DNA of 64,000 bases, from assembly GCF_000513195.1 (NCBI RefSeq), contig NZ_CBVI010000091.1:1-64000 (forward strand), written 5' to 3'. The first letter of the stretch is position 1. Every line of letters starts with the position of its first letter. The notes beneath the pieces were generated by a model that did not search any database, had not been told where the DNA came from, and saw nothing but the letters and a program-made list of their open reading frames with translations. Below are positions 27,143-35,456 of the stretch, in pieces. The DNA comes from Bacteroides timonensis (GTDB taxonomy: Bacteria; Bacteroidota; Bacteroidia; Bacteroidales; Bacteroidaceae). Position numbers and translations under genes: made by a program.

Positions 27143-29416
27143 ATGAAAAGCAAACTCCTCACACTATCCGTCTTATTCCTGTTCTCAGCAAACTTTTCCG
27201 CACAGAACAACGGACTCACCGATTACATCGATCCCCGCATCGGCTCCGAAGGACTGGGACGCGTCTTCATCGGCCCTTCCTGTCCCTACGGAATGGTGAA
27301 GCCCTCACCCGACTGCACTCCACGACCCAACAGCGGCTGGCTCCCGATGCCCGAGCAGGTAGATGGTTTCTCACAGGTACACGTCAGCGGAACAGGCGGC
27401 GGGCCCAAATACGGCAATATCCTCGTAATGCCTTTCGGCCATGGTATGGACCGAATAAAGCATATCGACCACCGCAAGGACGAAACCATCCAATTAGGAT
27501 ATTACTCCACCCTGTTCCAGTTCTCCGGCATCCGTACCGAGATAACCACCGCACCCCGTGCCTCCTTCTACCGCTTTACCTATCCCGCAGACTCCCTGAA
27601 ATCGCTGGCAATTGATGTCGGATTCTTCTTAGGTGAAAGTCCCGTACCCGATGCACGCGAGGCACAACAATTTGCAGGCTCCGAAATACAAATCATCTCC
27701 GACCGCGAAGTCATCGGCTATACCCGTATCCGTGGCGGATGGAACAACGGTCGTGCCTATACTGTCTACTTTTATGCAGAAACGGACAAACCCTTCATAA
27801 ATACAGCTACTTGGAAAGATGATAAAATAACAAATGAAAAGTTCCAATACGACTCACATCAAAAGACCGGAGCCCTGCTGCGCTTCAACCCTTCTGAAGA
27901 AGTGGTACAGCTGAAAGTAGGTATCTCCTTCCTCAGCTCATTGAAAGCCCGCCAGAATGCCCATTCCGATATTCCTCACTGGTCATTCGAGACCGCACAT
28001 CAGCAGCTTCTGGCCCAATGGGAAGACTTGCTTCAAAGGATTGAAATCTCTCCCCGTACCCCCGAAGCACAGAAACGCATGTTCTACACCGGCCTCTATC
28101 ACACCATGATTATGCCTGTAGACCGTAGCGGCGAGAATCCTCTCTGGGCAGATAATGAGCCCTATTATGATGATTTCTATGCTATCTGGGACACTTATCG
28201 CACTTCTTCACCGCTCATTACCCTGATAGATCCGAAACGCGAAACAGACATCGTCCGCTCACTCATCAACATCTACAAACGAGACGGCTACATGCCTGAT
28301 GCCCGTAGTGGCAACTGCAACGGACGTACACAAGGCGGCTCCAATGCCGAAATCGTAATAGCCGACGCCTTCGTAAAAGACCTGGAAGGAATAGATTATG
28401 AACTCGGCTTGCAAGCCATGCTGAAAGATGCAACCGTCTGCCCCGGCGACCGCCATGAAGCAGAAGGACGGGGCGGACTGATCCCTTATCTGGAACTCGG
28501 TTATATCCCCTACGGCATTCCCCGTGCCGGAAACCGTACCGTGGAATACTCCTATTGCGATTATGCCATTGCCTCGGTTGCCAAAGGGCTGGGAAAAGAA
28601 GACCTTTATCAGCACTATCTGAAACAATCCGGAAATTGGAGGAACCTCTGGCGTGACGATTATGAACATGCCGGCGCCAAAGGTTTCATTCTGCCCCGCG
28701 ATGAAAAAGGCAACTGGCTCGATGAAATCACTTTCGGAAAATCCAATATACAAAAACCGACCTTTACCTATACCCCCGTCACTTTCGAAGGTCCCTGGTA
28801 CACGCCTTGGTGGGACATGTTCTTCTACGAGGCTTCCTCATGGGAATATTCCCTAAGCATACCGCACGATGTTCCCGGGCTGATAGAGAAATGCGGTGGT
28901 GCAGAAAAGTTTGAAACACGTCTGGACATTTTCTTCGACAAGGGCTTCTTCAATGTAAACAATGAACCGTCTTTCCTCTCCCCCTGCCTTTATCATTGGT
29001 TGGGAAAGCCCTACCGGAGCAGCGACCGTATCCGCGAAATCATTTCCAGGAACTACAACGATGGTCCTGTAGGACTGCCGGGTAATGACGACTCGGGTGC
29101 CATGTCGTCCTGGCTTGCTTTCCACATGATGGGATTATATCCCAATGCCGGACAAGATTATTACCTTATCAACACTCCTTTATTGGAAGAAACAATCTTC
29201 CGGTTGGATAACGGAAAGACTTTCCGGATTTCCACTCAGGGGCTTTCGGACAAGAATAGATACATACAATCCGTCACACTGAACGGAGCGGCTTACCCTT
29301 ACTCAGCTATACGGCATAAAGACATCATTGCCGGTGGTGAACTGATCCTGAAGATGGGAAAGAAACCAAGTGAATGGGGGCAGCAATTATTGTCGAACGA
29401 AGAAAACAAGAAATGA
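27143..29416 (+). CDS. GH92 alpha-mannosidase, secreted
   Basis: A 757-residue glycoside hydrolase family 92 enzyme; the family comprises calcium-dependent exo-alpha-mannosidases. It starts at 27143 (MKSKLLTLSV); the longer frame would read through the leader hairpins. The signal peptide ends near NFSAQ. Conserved GH92 features are DYIDPRIGSEGLGRVFIGPS at the start, VHVSGTGGG, YHTMIMPVD, YAIWDTYRTSSPL and the C-terminal VGLPGNDDSGAMSSW (metal/catalytic region). There is no lipobox, so it is probably periplasmic. Following susCD, it would trim imported manno-oligosaccharides. Confidence 0.92.
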   Translation: MKSKLLTLSVLFLFSANFSAQNNGLTDYIDPRIGSEGLGRVFIGPSCPYGMVKPSPDCTPRPNSGWLPMPEQVDGFSQVHVSGTGGGPKYGNILVMPFGHGMDRIKHIDHRKDETIQLGYYSTLFQFSGIRTEITTAPRASFYRFTYPADSLKSLAIDVGFFLGESPVPDAREAQQFAGSEIQIISDREVIGYTRIRGGWNNGRAYTVYFYAETDKPFINTATWKDDKITNEKFQYDSHQKTGALLRFNPSEEVVQLKVGISFLSSLKARQNAHSDIPHWSFETAHQQLLAQWEDLLQRIEISPRTPEAQKRMFYTGLYHTMIMPVDRSGENPLWADNEPYYDDFYAIWDTYRTSSPLITLIDPKRETDIVRSLINIYKRDGYMPDARSGNCNGRTQGGSNAEIVIADAFVKDLEGIDYELGLQAMLKDATVCPGDRHEAEGRGGLIPYLELGYIPYGIPRAGNRTVEYSYCDYAIASVAKGLGKEDLYQHYLKQSGNWRNLWRDDYEHAGAKGFILPRDEKGNWLDEITFGKSNIQKPTFTYTPVTFEGPWYTPWWDMFFYEASSWEYSLSIPHDVPGLIEKCGGAEKFETRLDIFFDKGFFNVNNEPSFLSPCLYHWLGKPYRSSDRIREIISRNYNDGPVGLPGNDDSGAMSSWLAFHMMGLYPNAGQDYYLINTPLLEETIFRLDNGKTFRISTQGLSDKNRYIQSVTLNGAAYPYSAIRHKDIIAGGELILKMGKKPSEWGQQLLSNEENKK

Positions 29417-29955
29417 TGAAGAAACATATAATTCTATCCGCCTTATTGTGCCTGGGCTTCACCGGAAACCTGTTGGCACAGAATATCTTGCCCGATACAC
29501 TGCTATTTGTATTCAAGCTGCACGGACAGACACGGAAATACGAAATGTCCTTCCGCGAAAGGCAGGATTCAATCTGTCTGTATTGGGGAATAGAACGCAA
29601 CCTGAAATGGCAATCAGGAAGTTATACCATGGGACCCGAGTCCGTAGAACAAGCTACACGGCTCAGCTTCTTGCAACCGGAAGACGGAAAGCACGTACAG
29701 CTTTCTCCGGAGGAAACGGTTTACTTCCTTTCCCGCTCCGCCTATAAACAGCTGAAGGAACGGAATACACTTGTATACAATCAGACAACGTACTCCGTTC
29801 TGGACAGCAGTGAAAAAGCTTTGGGCTATCCACTCATTCATGTGAAGGACGCTGTGGAAGGATGCGAAATGTGGATACTGGATAATCCGAAGCTGCCGCT
29901 GGTATGGAGAATGCGCAACAATCCGTTAGGGATTAACTGGGAAAGCGGTGAATAA
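29413..29955 (+). CDS. Small secreted protein of unknown function
   Basis: A 180-residue protein with a signal peptide (MMKKHIILSALLCLGFTGNLLAQ). The start overlaps the GH92 stop (ATGATG at 29413), so translation is probably coupled. The mature part is beta-rich (FVFKLHGQTRKYEMSF, GCEMWILDNPKLPLVWRM). No family is recognised. Its coupling to GH92 suggests a helper or binding role in the same glycan locus. Confidence 0.7.
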   Translation: MMKKHIILSALLCLGFTGNLLAQNILPDTLLFVFKLHGQTRKYEMSFRERQDSICLYWGIERNLKWQSGSYTMGPESVEQATRLSFLQPEDGKHVQLSPEETVYFLSRSAYKQLKERNTLVYNQTTYSVLDSSEKALGYPLIHVKDAVEGCEMWILDNPKLPLVWRMRNNPLGINWESGE

Positions 29956-30029
29956 TTTATAAATAACTTGTGAAACTTCAATGATGCAATAACCCTGCTA
30001 CTTCTATTTTTTTTCCCGCCTATTTTTAT

Positions 30030-30133
30030 TATCTTTGTTGCCTAATGCGAGTTCGTTTAACTATAGTAATCCGAAAGGTAGACTATAGTGCTCCTTGCGG
30101 ATAACTATAGTCATACGCAAAGTAAACTATAGT
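30030..30133 (+). promoter_or_regulatory. Promoter with four ACTATAGT palindromes 22 bp apart
   Basis: The -7 box TATCTTTG is at 30030-30037. Downstream, in what would be the leader, the palindrome ACTATAGT begins at 30060, 30082, 30104 and 30126: four copies at exactly 22 bp. The HU-like gene starts at 30217. The position after the transcription start fits a repressor array or an RNA element. Confidence 0.65.
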
Positions 30134-30216
30134 CTGACGAAATGAAACTAGCGGATGAGCCGCATCCCCACAGGCAGCGGGATACATCAGAATGCCTAAC
30201 TAAAACAATTACAATT

Positions 30217-30831
30217 ATGAGCTTACTGTACGACCTTTATGAGACGCCCGACATACAGCAGACAGGCGAACAACAACCGCTTCACCCCCGTGTAGTTATC
30301 AGGGGAACCATTGGTCAGGATGAGTTTCTGGAACGTGTTCACAAATTCACAGGTTTGAGCCGCAGCCTGCTTACAGGCGCCATGCAGTCTTTTCAGGATG
30401 AATTGAGAGACTTGCTTGCCGACGGATGGATTGTGGAAATGGGAGATATCGGTTACTTCTCCGTATCCCTGCAAGGCCCTCCTGTGATGAAGAAAAAGGA
30501 CGTACATGCACAGTCCATCAAATTAAAGAACATCAACTACCGACCGAGCAGCCAGTTCAAGAAAGAAGTACGCCGGAAGATAAAGCCGGAACGGGGTGAA
30601 TCCTTCACCCGCCCCCAAAAAGGGGAACGCGACATAGATAAATGCCTGGAAATAATCAACGACCATCTGACGAAATACCCTTGCCTCACCCGCGCTGACT
30701 ACTGCCGACTGACGGGATGCGACAAACAACGGGCTCTGAAAGAGCTGAACAGCTTTATCGACCGCGGGTTGCTGATGCGCTACGGAGCAGGAAAACAAGT
30801 GGTTTATGGAAAGATTATGAAGCAGGAATAA
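30217..30831 (+). CDS. HU-related DNA-binding protein with C-terminal helical domain
   Basis: A 204-residue protein starting at 30217 (MSLLYDLYETPD); the longer frame lies in the repeat-containing leader. Residues about 25-125 follow the HU-related Bacteroidota family (histone-like fold: RVVIRGTIGQDEFLERV, LTGAMQSFQDELRDLLADG, VEMGDIGYFSVSLQGP). The C-terminus (about 145-200) looks like a winged helix (LTRADYCRLTGCDKQRALKELNSFIDRGLL). It is probably a nucleoid-associated or local regulatory protein. Autoregulation through the four ACTATAGT palindromes is possible but unproven. Confidence 0.8.
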   Translation: MSLLYDLYETPDIQQTGEQQPLHPRVVIRGTIGQDEFLERVHKFTGLSRSLLTGAMQSFQDELRDLLADGWIVEMGDIGYFSVSLQGPPVMKKKDVHAQSIKLKNINYRPSSQFKKEVRRKIKPERGESFTRPQKGERDIDKCLEIINDHLTKYPCLTRADYCRLTGCDKQRALKELNSFIDRGLLMRYGAGKQVVYGKIMKQE

Positions 30832-30860
30832 CTATTCCGCCTGCCGCCCTAAAAAGGTCT

Positions 30861-32384
30861 TCACCTCTTAAAAGGCAGCAATAATCTTTCCACAAGTTCT
30901 TTCTTGTTTTCAACGACCATCTTGTTTCTGCCTTTGGTGATGATTTCAGCGGCCAAATCGCTTTTACGCCCGGCAATGTATTTCCGCCGCTTTCCGTTGA
31001 TAACAGCCTCAATGCGGAAATCATGCTTGGTGTTTTCAATAATGTTGATTTCTGATACTTGAAAGCCGTCTTCCGTTTCGTATGGTTCGATAATGGTGGG
31101 CAGGTAGTGTTTCATAGTTTCTCCTATACCCGAAGATACCAGGCCGGAAAGATGCTCTTCGATACGGTCTTTCCAATAATCATCTATCCGGTGATTGGTG
31201 GCATAATCATAGAAATGGCTGATGGCAAGGCCGACTGCCTCGACTATCTTTTTCGCATTCTTGATTCCGTTCAGCTTGGCAAATCGCAGCAGGTCATCTT
31301 CTGTGATACCATTATCTTTTCCTGCAATACTCATAGAGTGTACGTTTTCGTAGGCCGCACCATCTAAATTGGTGGTGAATGTCATGTCGTAGGCAGGGGT
31401 GATGTGCCATATGCCGTTTCTCTCCATCAGGAAAGAAAAATTCTTGATATGGTCATCCACATTACCACCCATAATATTGAATACCGCCCGGCGGTATAGT
31501 TCAGACTGTTCGCTTGCCGGAATGTTCAGCTTTCGGCAGACTTCAAACAAATCCTCATAGCTTGTCGCATCGGGATTCATGGCAGCAAGTGTCTGGATGT
31601 GTGCTTTCTCTCCGTTCACCCTGTCATAACGTTCTGTAAGGAAGTGATGTTTCCCTTCAATCTGAATGAGTCGAGAAGGCATCATCGTAATCCCGGCTTC
31701 TTTTGCCATCTCATAATATACCATTTCCATTTGTGTGAACGGGAAATCGTCTCCTTCAGCAAACTTTAGGATGTAGTAAGTATAGCCTTCCGGTAAGGGA
31801 ACTTGGCCGGAACGTATGTCATGCGTCGTTTCGTTGATGGCAATAATGGCTTTCGGATGTTGTCCTCCGGCTGATGTCCCTACCTCGTAGATACTTTGCA
31901 GGTGCAAGGCTTCATCATCTTGCACGGATATTTCTTCCCGCTCCTCAAAGATGCGGCGCGCCAGTTGGTATAGGCTGTCTATCTGGAGGACGGAGGATGA
32001 ATCCAATCCGGGAGTGGCAGGAACAAACTCAAAAGCTCCCATTCCTCGTTTCCCGATGAAAGAGAGTTTATCTACCGGTGTGAGCCTGCGCTTAGGGATA
32101 TGGTTTTGTGCCGCCCATTGGTCAAAGACCATGTTTCCCCATCGGTCCGGCAATGAATCTGCCAGGAACGGTGGGAGACCTTGATAAATCTTCTCTCTAT
32201 TTCCGAGCATAGGCATACCCTTTGCTGCCGATCCTTTGATAGAAGCGGTCAGTGGGGCGATTTCCAGCCCTTTCTTGATAAAGTCCGGGTGATAGTTGAA
32301 GACGGATCTTTTACCTCTTTCGTCCCAGTAGAGCTTTCCGACTTCTTCTCCCCATAGCATCACGCTCACAATATTATTTTCCAT
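30861..32384 (-). CDS. hipA: HipA-family serine/threonine kinase toxin
   Basis: A 507-residue HipA-type kinase; E. coli HipA phosphorylates GltX and causes growth arrest. The N-terminal couple_hipA domain (about 1-115; VSVMLWGEEVGKLYWDERG) is followed by the HipA_C kinase core: VGTSAGGQHPKA (ATP loop), YILKFAEGDD, NIMGGNVDDHIKNFSFL (catalytic Asp and metal-binding Asn) and ITPAYDMTFT (DFG-like). All are present, so it should be active. A C-terminal extension (about 440-507) goes beyond many HipA proteins. It overlaps the hipB-like gene by 11 nt; antitoxin first is the usual order. Confidence 0.9.
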   Translation of the reverse strand: MENNIVSVMLWGEEVGKLYWDERGKRSVFNYHPDFIKKGLEIAPLTASIKGSAAKGMPMLGNREKIYQGLPPFLADSLPDRWGNMVFDQWAAQNHIPKRRLTPVDKLSFIGKRGMGAFEFVPATPGLDSSSVLQIDSLYQLARRIFEEREEISVQDDEALHLQSIYEVGTSAGGQHPKAIIAINETTHDIRSGQVPLPEGYTYYILKFAEGDDFPFTQMEMVYYEMAKEAGITMMPSRLIQIEGKHHFLTERYDRVNGEKAHIQTLAAMNPDATSYEDLFEVCRKLNIPASEQSELYRRAVFNIMGGNVDDHIKNFSFLMERNGIWHITPAYDMTFTTNLDGAAYENVHSMSIAGKDNGITEDDLLRFAKLNGIKNAKKIVEAVGLAISHFYDYATNHRIDDYWKDRIEEHLSGLVSSGIGETMKHYLPTIIEPYETEDGFQVSEINIIENTKHDFRIEAVINGKRRKYIAGRKSDLAAEIITKGRNKMVVENKKELVERLLLPFKR

Positions 32385-32691
32385 GTCTTATCCTTTTCGG
32401 CCTTTTATTCATTTGCTCCATCGCATATGCAGAAACGGGAATTTCCGGCAGCAGATCATCCATTTGTTCCAAACAATCTATGACTCGCAGGAGAGCAAGA
32501 AAGTTGCCCATATTGATGTTATAGGCTTTCCCGTTCTCAAATTGCCGCAAAGTGATAAGGCTTACGCCGGCTTTCTCGGCAGCCTCTTTCTGGGTGAACC
32601 TATAGGTTAGCCTATATTCCTTAAATCGCTTGCCCAATTCCGCTATGATTTCCGGATTGGCCATGGCTTGGGTAATGTGATTCGTTGTCAT
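32374..32691 (-). CDS. hipB: HipB-like XRE-family antitoxin
   Basis: A 105-residue helix-turn-helix protein: FTQKEAAEKAGVSLITLRQFENGK (about residues 33-56) is the XRE recognition region. The basic tail KRPKRIRHGK is unusual. The ATG at 32691 lies only 4 nt past a perfect -7 box, which would make the mRNA nearly leaderless; a second ATG at 32664 (MANPEIIAEL) would have a leader of about 27 nt and is an equally good start. It precedes hipA and should repress the pair through the direct repeats upstream. Confidence 0.85.
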   Translation of the reverse strand: MTTNHITQAMANPEIIAELGKRFKEYRLTYRFTQKEAAEKAGVSLITLRQFENGKAYNINMGNFLALLRVIDCLEQMDDLLPEIPVSAYAMEQMNKRPKRIRHGK

Positions 32692-32695
32692 GTCA

Positions 32696-32760
32696 CAAAG
32701 ATAAATATATTAACTGTTAAATCAAAAACAAAGAGATAACAATTGATATATTTACTGTTA
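32696..32760 (-). promoter_or_regulatory. hipBA promoter with direct-repeat operator
   Basis: The minus-strand -7 box TATCTTTG is CAAAGATA at 32696-32703. Two near-identical 15-mers, ATATATTAACTGTTA (32705-32719) and ATATATTTACTGTTA (32746-32760), are 41 bp apart, about four helical turns, and differ at one base. The first overlaps the core promoter, a good HipB operator candidate. Confidence 0.65.
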
Positions 32761-33990
32761 TTTTAAATTATACAGGAACTCCCTCACCTCTTTCCACGAA
32801 TAATATGGCGATTTCTCGCTCTTCAACGGCAGCGTCACCTCACATTCGTTCAACAGGAATTTCACCAGTATATCATTCTTCTTATCGCGATAGAAAATGA
32901 TTTGCAGATTGGCTCCCATAGGAGAGACCCGATAATCCTGCCACGCCAGATGGAATTTATCCATATCCGTCTCCTGATTGCCGCACCCCTCTATTCGCAT
33001 CAAAGCAAGCAGACGGATGAGATGGGTATCATGCCCGAAACGGAGATCTGCCGCGGGAGTTCCCTTCTTTATAGCAACATCCGCACTTTCCAGAATATTG
33101 CGCAACAAAGGCACAGCGCAGCGGGGCATCAGACCGCCATTGAGCGGAGCAGCAGCATTACACACGTACATGCGGGCATTCACCGTCTTCCAGATGCCTA
33201 CCAACTCCTCGTATTCAAAGATATCATAAAAAGACAAATCCAACTCTACATTCTGCATATCGGCAGCAATCCAATAGAGGCTGCGCATCATGGCATCCGG
33301 ATCAGCTATCGCATCAGGGTTCACAAACAGGGAAGCCATCATGCGTCCGGGACGAACGTTCTTCTTTTCAAACTCCCTGAAGCCACGCCGCCACGGGGCT
33401 TTCTCTGAAGAAAACTTCTCACCCTCAGGAGAAGTATAAGCTATATAATCCATATACCGATGGTAAGCCCTACGCTCCACATGCAAGGCAGGATTCAGTT
33501 CTTTCAAGCGTTCCGTAAAATAGCTCATGCTCATAGCACAACGCAGGGAAGTGGACGAACGGGCATCTATGAAAGCATCCTCGCGGAATACTTGCGGGAA
33601 ATTGCGATACATGCGTTCGGCTATCTCACGATGCTGACGTTCGCCAAGGGGAGTAATGCTTCCACTACATCCGCGGGCATCTTCCCAAACCTTGTGCAGA
33701 CGCTGACGTACATCCATGCCAAGAGGAGTAAGCCCAGAACATTGATAAAGGGAATCAAAAACACAGATGACTTCCGTATAACGTTCATCCGCTGTCATCC
33801 AACGGGATCCATGGCGACCGTAGTGACTGATATAGAAAGGCTCGTATCCTGCCGGAGCAGGGGTATGGACAGATGGAGGGGCAGGATAAGCATAATAAAT
33901 ACTCCCTGTCTGCTCCGGCGTCAATACGGGCTGGGAACGAGCGGTGAAAGTACACAGTAAATACAATATAAAAATTATGCCTTGTCTCAT
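32758..33990 (-). CDS. Histidine acid phosphatase (clade 2), secreted
   Basis: A 410-residue periplasmic or secreted phosphatase with a signal peptide (ending TARSQ). The catalytic motif SHYGRHGSRW carries the nucleophilic His in RHG, and the proton donor region is FGHDTHLIRLL. This is the branch of the histidine phosphatase superfamily that includes phytases and MINPP-type enzymes; here the donor motif is HDT rather than HAE. It is the last gene after GH92 and GH28-like genes, so it may remove phosphate from phosphorylated glycans, such as mannose 6-phosphate, before or after hydrolysis. The substrate is an inference from context. Confidence 0.85.
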   Translation of the reverse strand: MRQGIIFILYLLCTFTARSQPVLTPEQTGSIYYAYPAPPSVHTPAPAGYEPFYISHYGRHGSRWMTADERYTEVICVFDSLYQCSGLTPLGMDVRQRLHKVWEDARGCSGSITPLGERQHREIAERMYRNFPQVFREDAFIDARSSTSLRCAMSMSYFTERLKELNPALHVERRAYHRYMDYIAYTSPEGEKFSSEKAPWRRGFREFEKKNVRPGRMMASLFVNPDAIADPDAMMRSLYWIAADMQNVELDLSFYDIFEYEELVGIWKTVNARMYVCNAAAPLNGGLMPRCAVPLLRNILESADVAIKKGTPAADLRFGHDTHLIRLLALMRIEGCGNQETDMDKFHLAWQDYRVSPMGANLQIIFYRDKKNDILVKFLLNECEVTLPLKSEKSPYYSWKEVREFLYNLK

Positions 33991-34019
33991 CTTCGTGACG
34001 AATTTAAGTTATCACTCTT

Positions 34020-35429
34020 TCATTCCTTTATCTTCAGATTACGGACATCCCTCTGCCCAATGCCTTCCGCCGCCCGGTCGGGGCGGATATCCCCCCAGGT
34101 AACGGTGCAATCATCTATCCGGATATCAGATGCCGTATCGATATAGAACCCATACGTCTTATCATGGATAAATCCTTCGTCCACACACGGACGTTTATCA
34201 TAGATACCACCCTCATAAGCCGTACGTTTTTGCAATAGCAGGTCCACGTCTTCAAAGTAGATATGATCCACTTTGTCTTGTGTATCCCCGCCTACAAAGA
34301 TGCCGTTCTCGCTGGTACACTTGATATTTGTGAAGTAGACGCGGCTCACTTCTCCGCAACGTCCTTCGGTAGCTCCTTTCGGGAAACGCCAGCCGGCATC
34401 CTTATGATTGCCTACGGCACGCGGATAGGAAGTCACATAAATAGGTTCCGCCTTTCCCCACCAGACATCGGAGAAGAACATGCAATCCACAATCATATTG
34501 GAGAAAATCACATTGGTAACCGTTCCTTCATCCCGGTTCTGGATACCGATGCCACGGTTACTGTTCTTGATGATACAGTTATTGAACAGTACATTATTAA
34601 TCTTATCCATATTTTCCGAACCGATCTTGATGGCACAGGAACGGGAAACCATAGTACAGTTGGTCACAACTATGTCTTCGCACGAACCGTATTCTTCAAA
34701 CTCACGGCGATTCTTCAGACAGATGCAGTCATCACCCGATTCGATATGGCAATTGGCTATACGCACATTCTTGGAATGGTCTACATCGATGCCGTCACCG
34801 TTGCGTATCTTCAAGTTATTCAGGATAGAGATGCCATCGATGGAGACATCGTTGCAACCGATGAGATGAACCGTCCAATAGGCACTGTTGCGGATTGTCA
34901 CATCACGGATTACTGTTTTCTCTATATTGATAAGCGTCAGTACATGCGGACGAGGATCAAAGTCGGTCACCGGTTTCAGTTCATAAGAGTCTTCCAGTTC
35001 CTTACCCATAAAGGAGACACCATTTCCATCCATGGCTCCTGTTCCGGTGATGGATACCTCTTTCAGATCTTGACCATAAATCCACATCATGCCTTCACCA
35101 CGATTATCACGGAAAGCACTCAGTGTATAGGCAGCCTCATCAGGATTGGCAAGCAGGCAGGAATTAGGTTCCAGGTGCAGTTCTACAAACGAGGCCAGAT
35201 GGAAAGGGCTGCACATAAAAGTACGCCCCGCCGGAACCAGCACCGTTCCGCCACCCGACTTGGAACACTGATCGATAGCGGCTTGTATGGCCGCGGCGTC
35301 ATCGGTGACACCATCACCTTTGGCTCCGTAGTCCATAATATTATAAATAGTCCCTCCGGTCTTCGGAGTGCCGCATGCCCCTAACAGCAAGATGCCGCAC
35401 AAGGCAAACAAGAATGCTTTTGCTCTCAT
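34020..35429 (-). CDS. GH28-like right-handed beta-helix lipoprotein
   Basis: A 469-residue lipoprotein (lipobox LLLGACG) with the pectinase-superfamily start YGAKGDGVTDDAAAIQAAID and beta-helix coils. In GH28 enzymes four motifs mark the active site: NTD, DD, GHG and RIK. Here they appear as NGDGID, SGDDC, RSCAIKIGS and RGIGIQ: the two acidic motifs are kept but the GHG histidine and the RIK lysine are not. It may be a distant GH28 subgroup with a different substrate. The neighbours (GH92, GH89-like) do not suggest pectin. Spacing of 27-29 bp to genes on both sides indicates one transcript. Confidence 0.75.
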   Translation of the reverse strand: MRAKAFLFALCGILLLGACGTPKTGGTIYNIMDYGAKGDGVTDDAAAIQAAIDQCSKSGGGTVLVPAGRTFMCSPFHLASFVELHLEPNSCLLANPDEAAYTLSAFRDNRGEGMMWIYGQDLKEVSITGTGAMDGNGVSFMGKELEDSYELKPVTDFDPRPHVLTLINIEKTVIRDVTIRNSAYWTVHLIGCNDVSIDGISILNNLKIRNGDGIDVDHSKNVRIANCHIESGDDCICLKNRREFEEYGSCEDIVVTNCTMVSRSCAIKIGSENMDKINNVLFNNCIIKNSNRGIGIQNRDEGTVTNVIFSNMIVDCMFFSDVWWGKAEPIYVTSYPRAVGNHKDAGWRFPKGATEGRCGEVSRVYFTNIKCTSENGIFVGGDTQDKVDHIYFEDVDLLLQKRTAYEGGIYDKRPCVDEGFIHDKTYGFYIDTASDIRIDDCTVTWGDIRPDRAAEGIGQRDVRNLKIKE

Positions 35430-35456
35430 AAATATATCTTTCTAAAAGTTAACTTG

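Noticed and set aside
34263-35384. A 373-codon open frame opposite the GH28-like gene
   Set aside because: Antisense shadow; the minus-strand beta-helix lipoprotein is complete with a signal peptide and lipobox.
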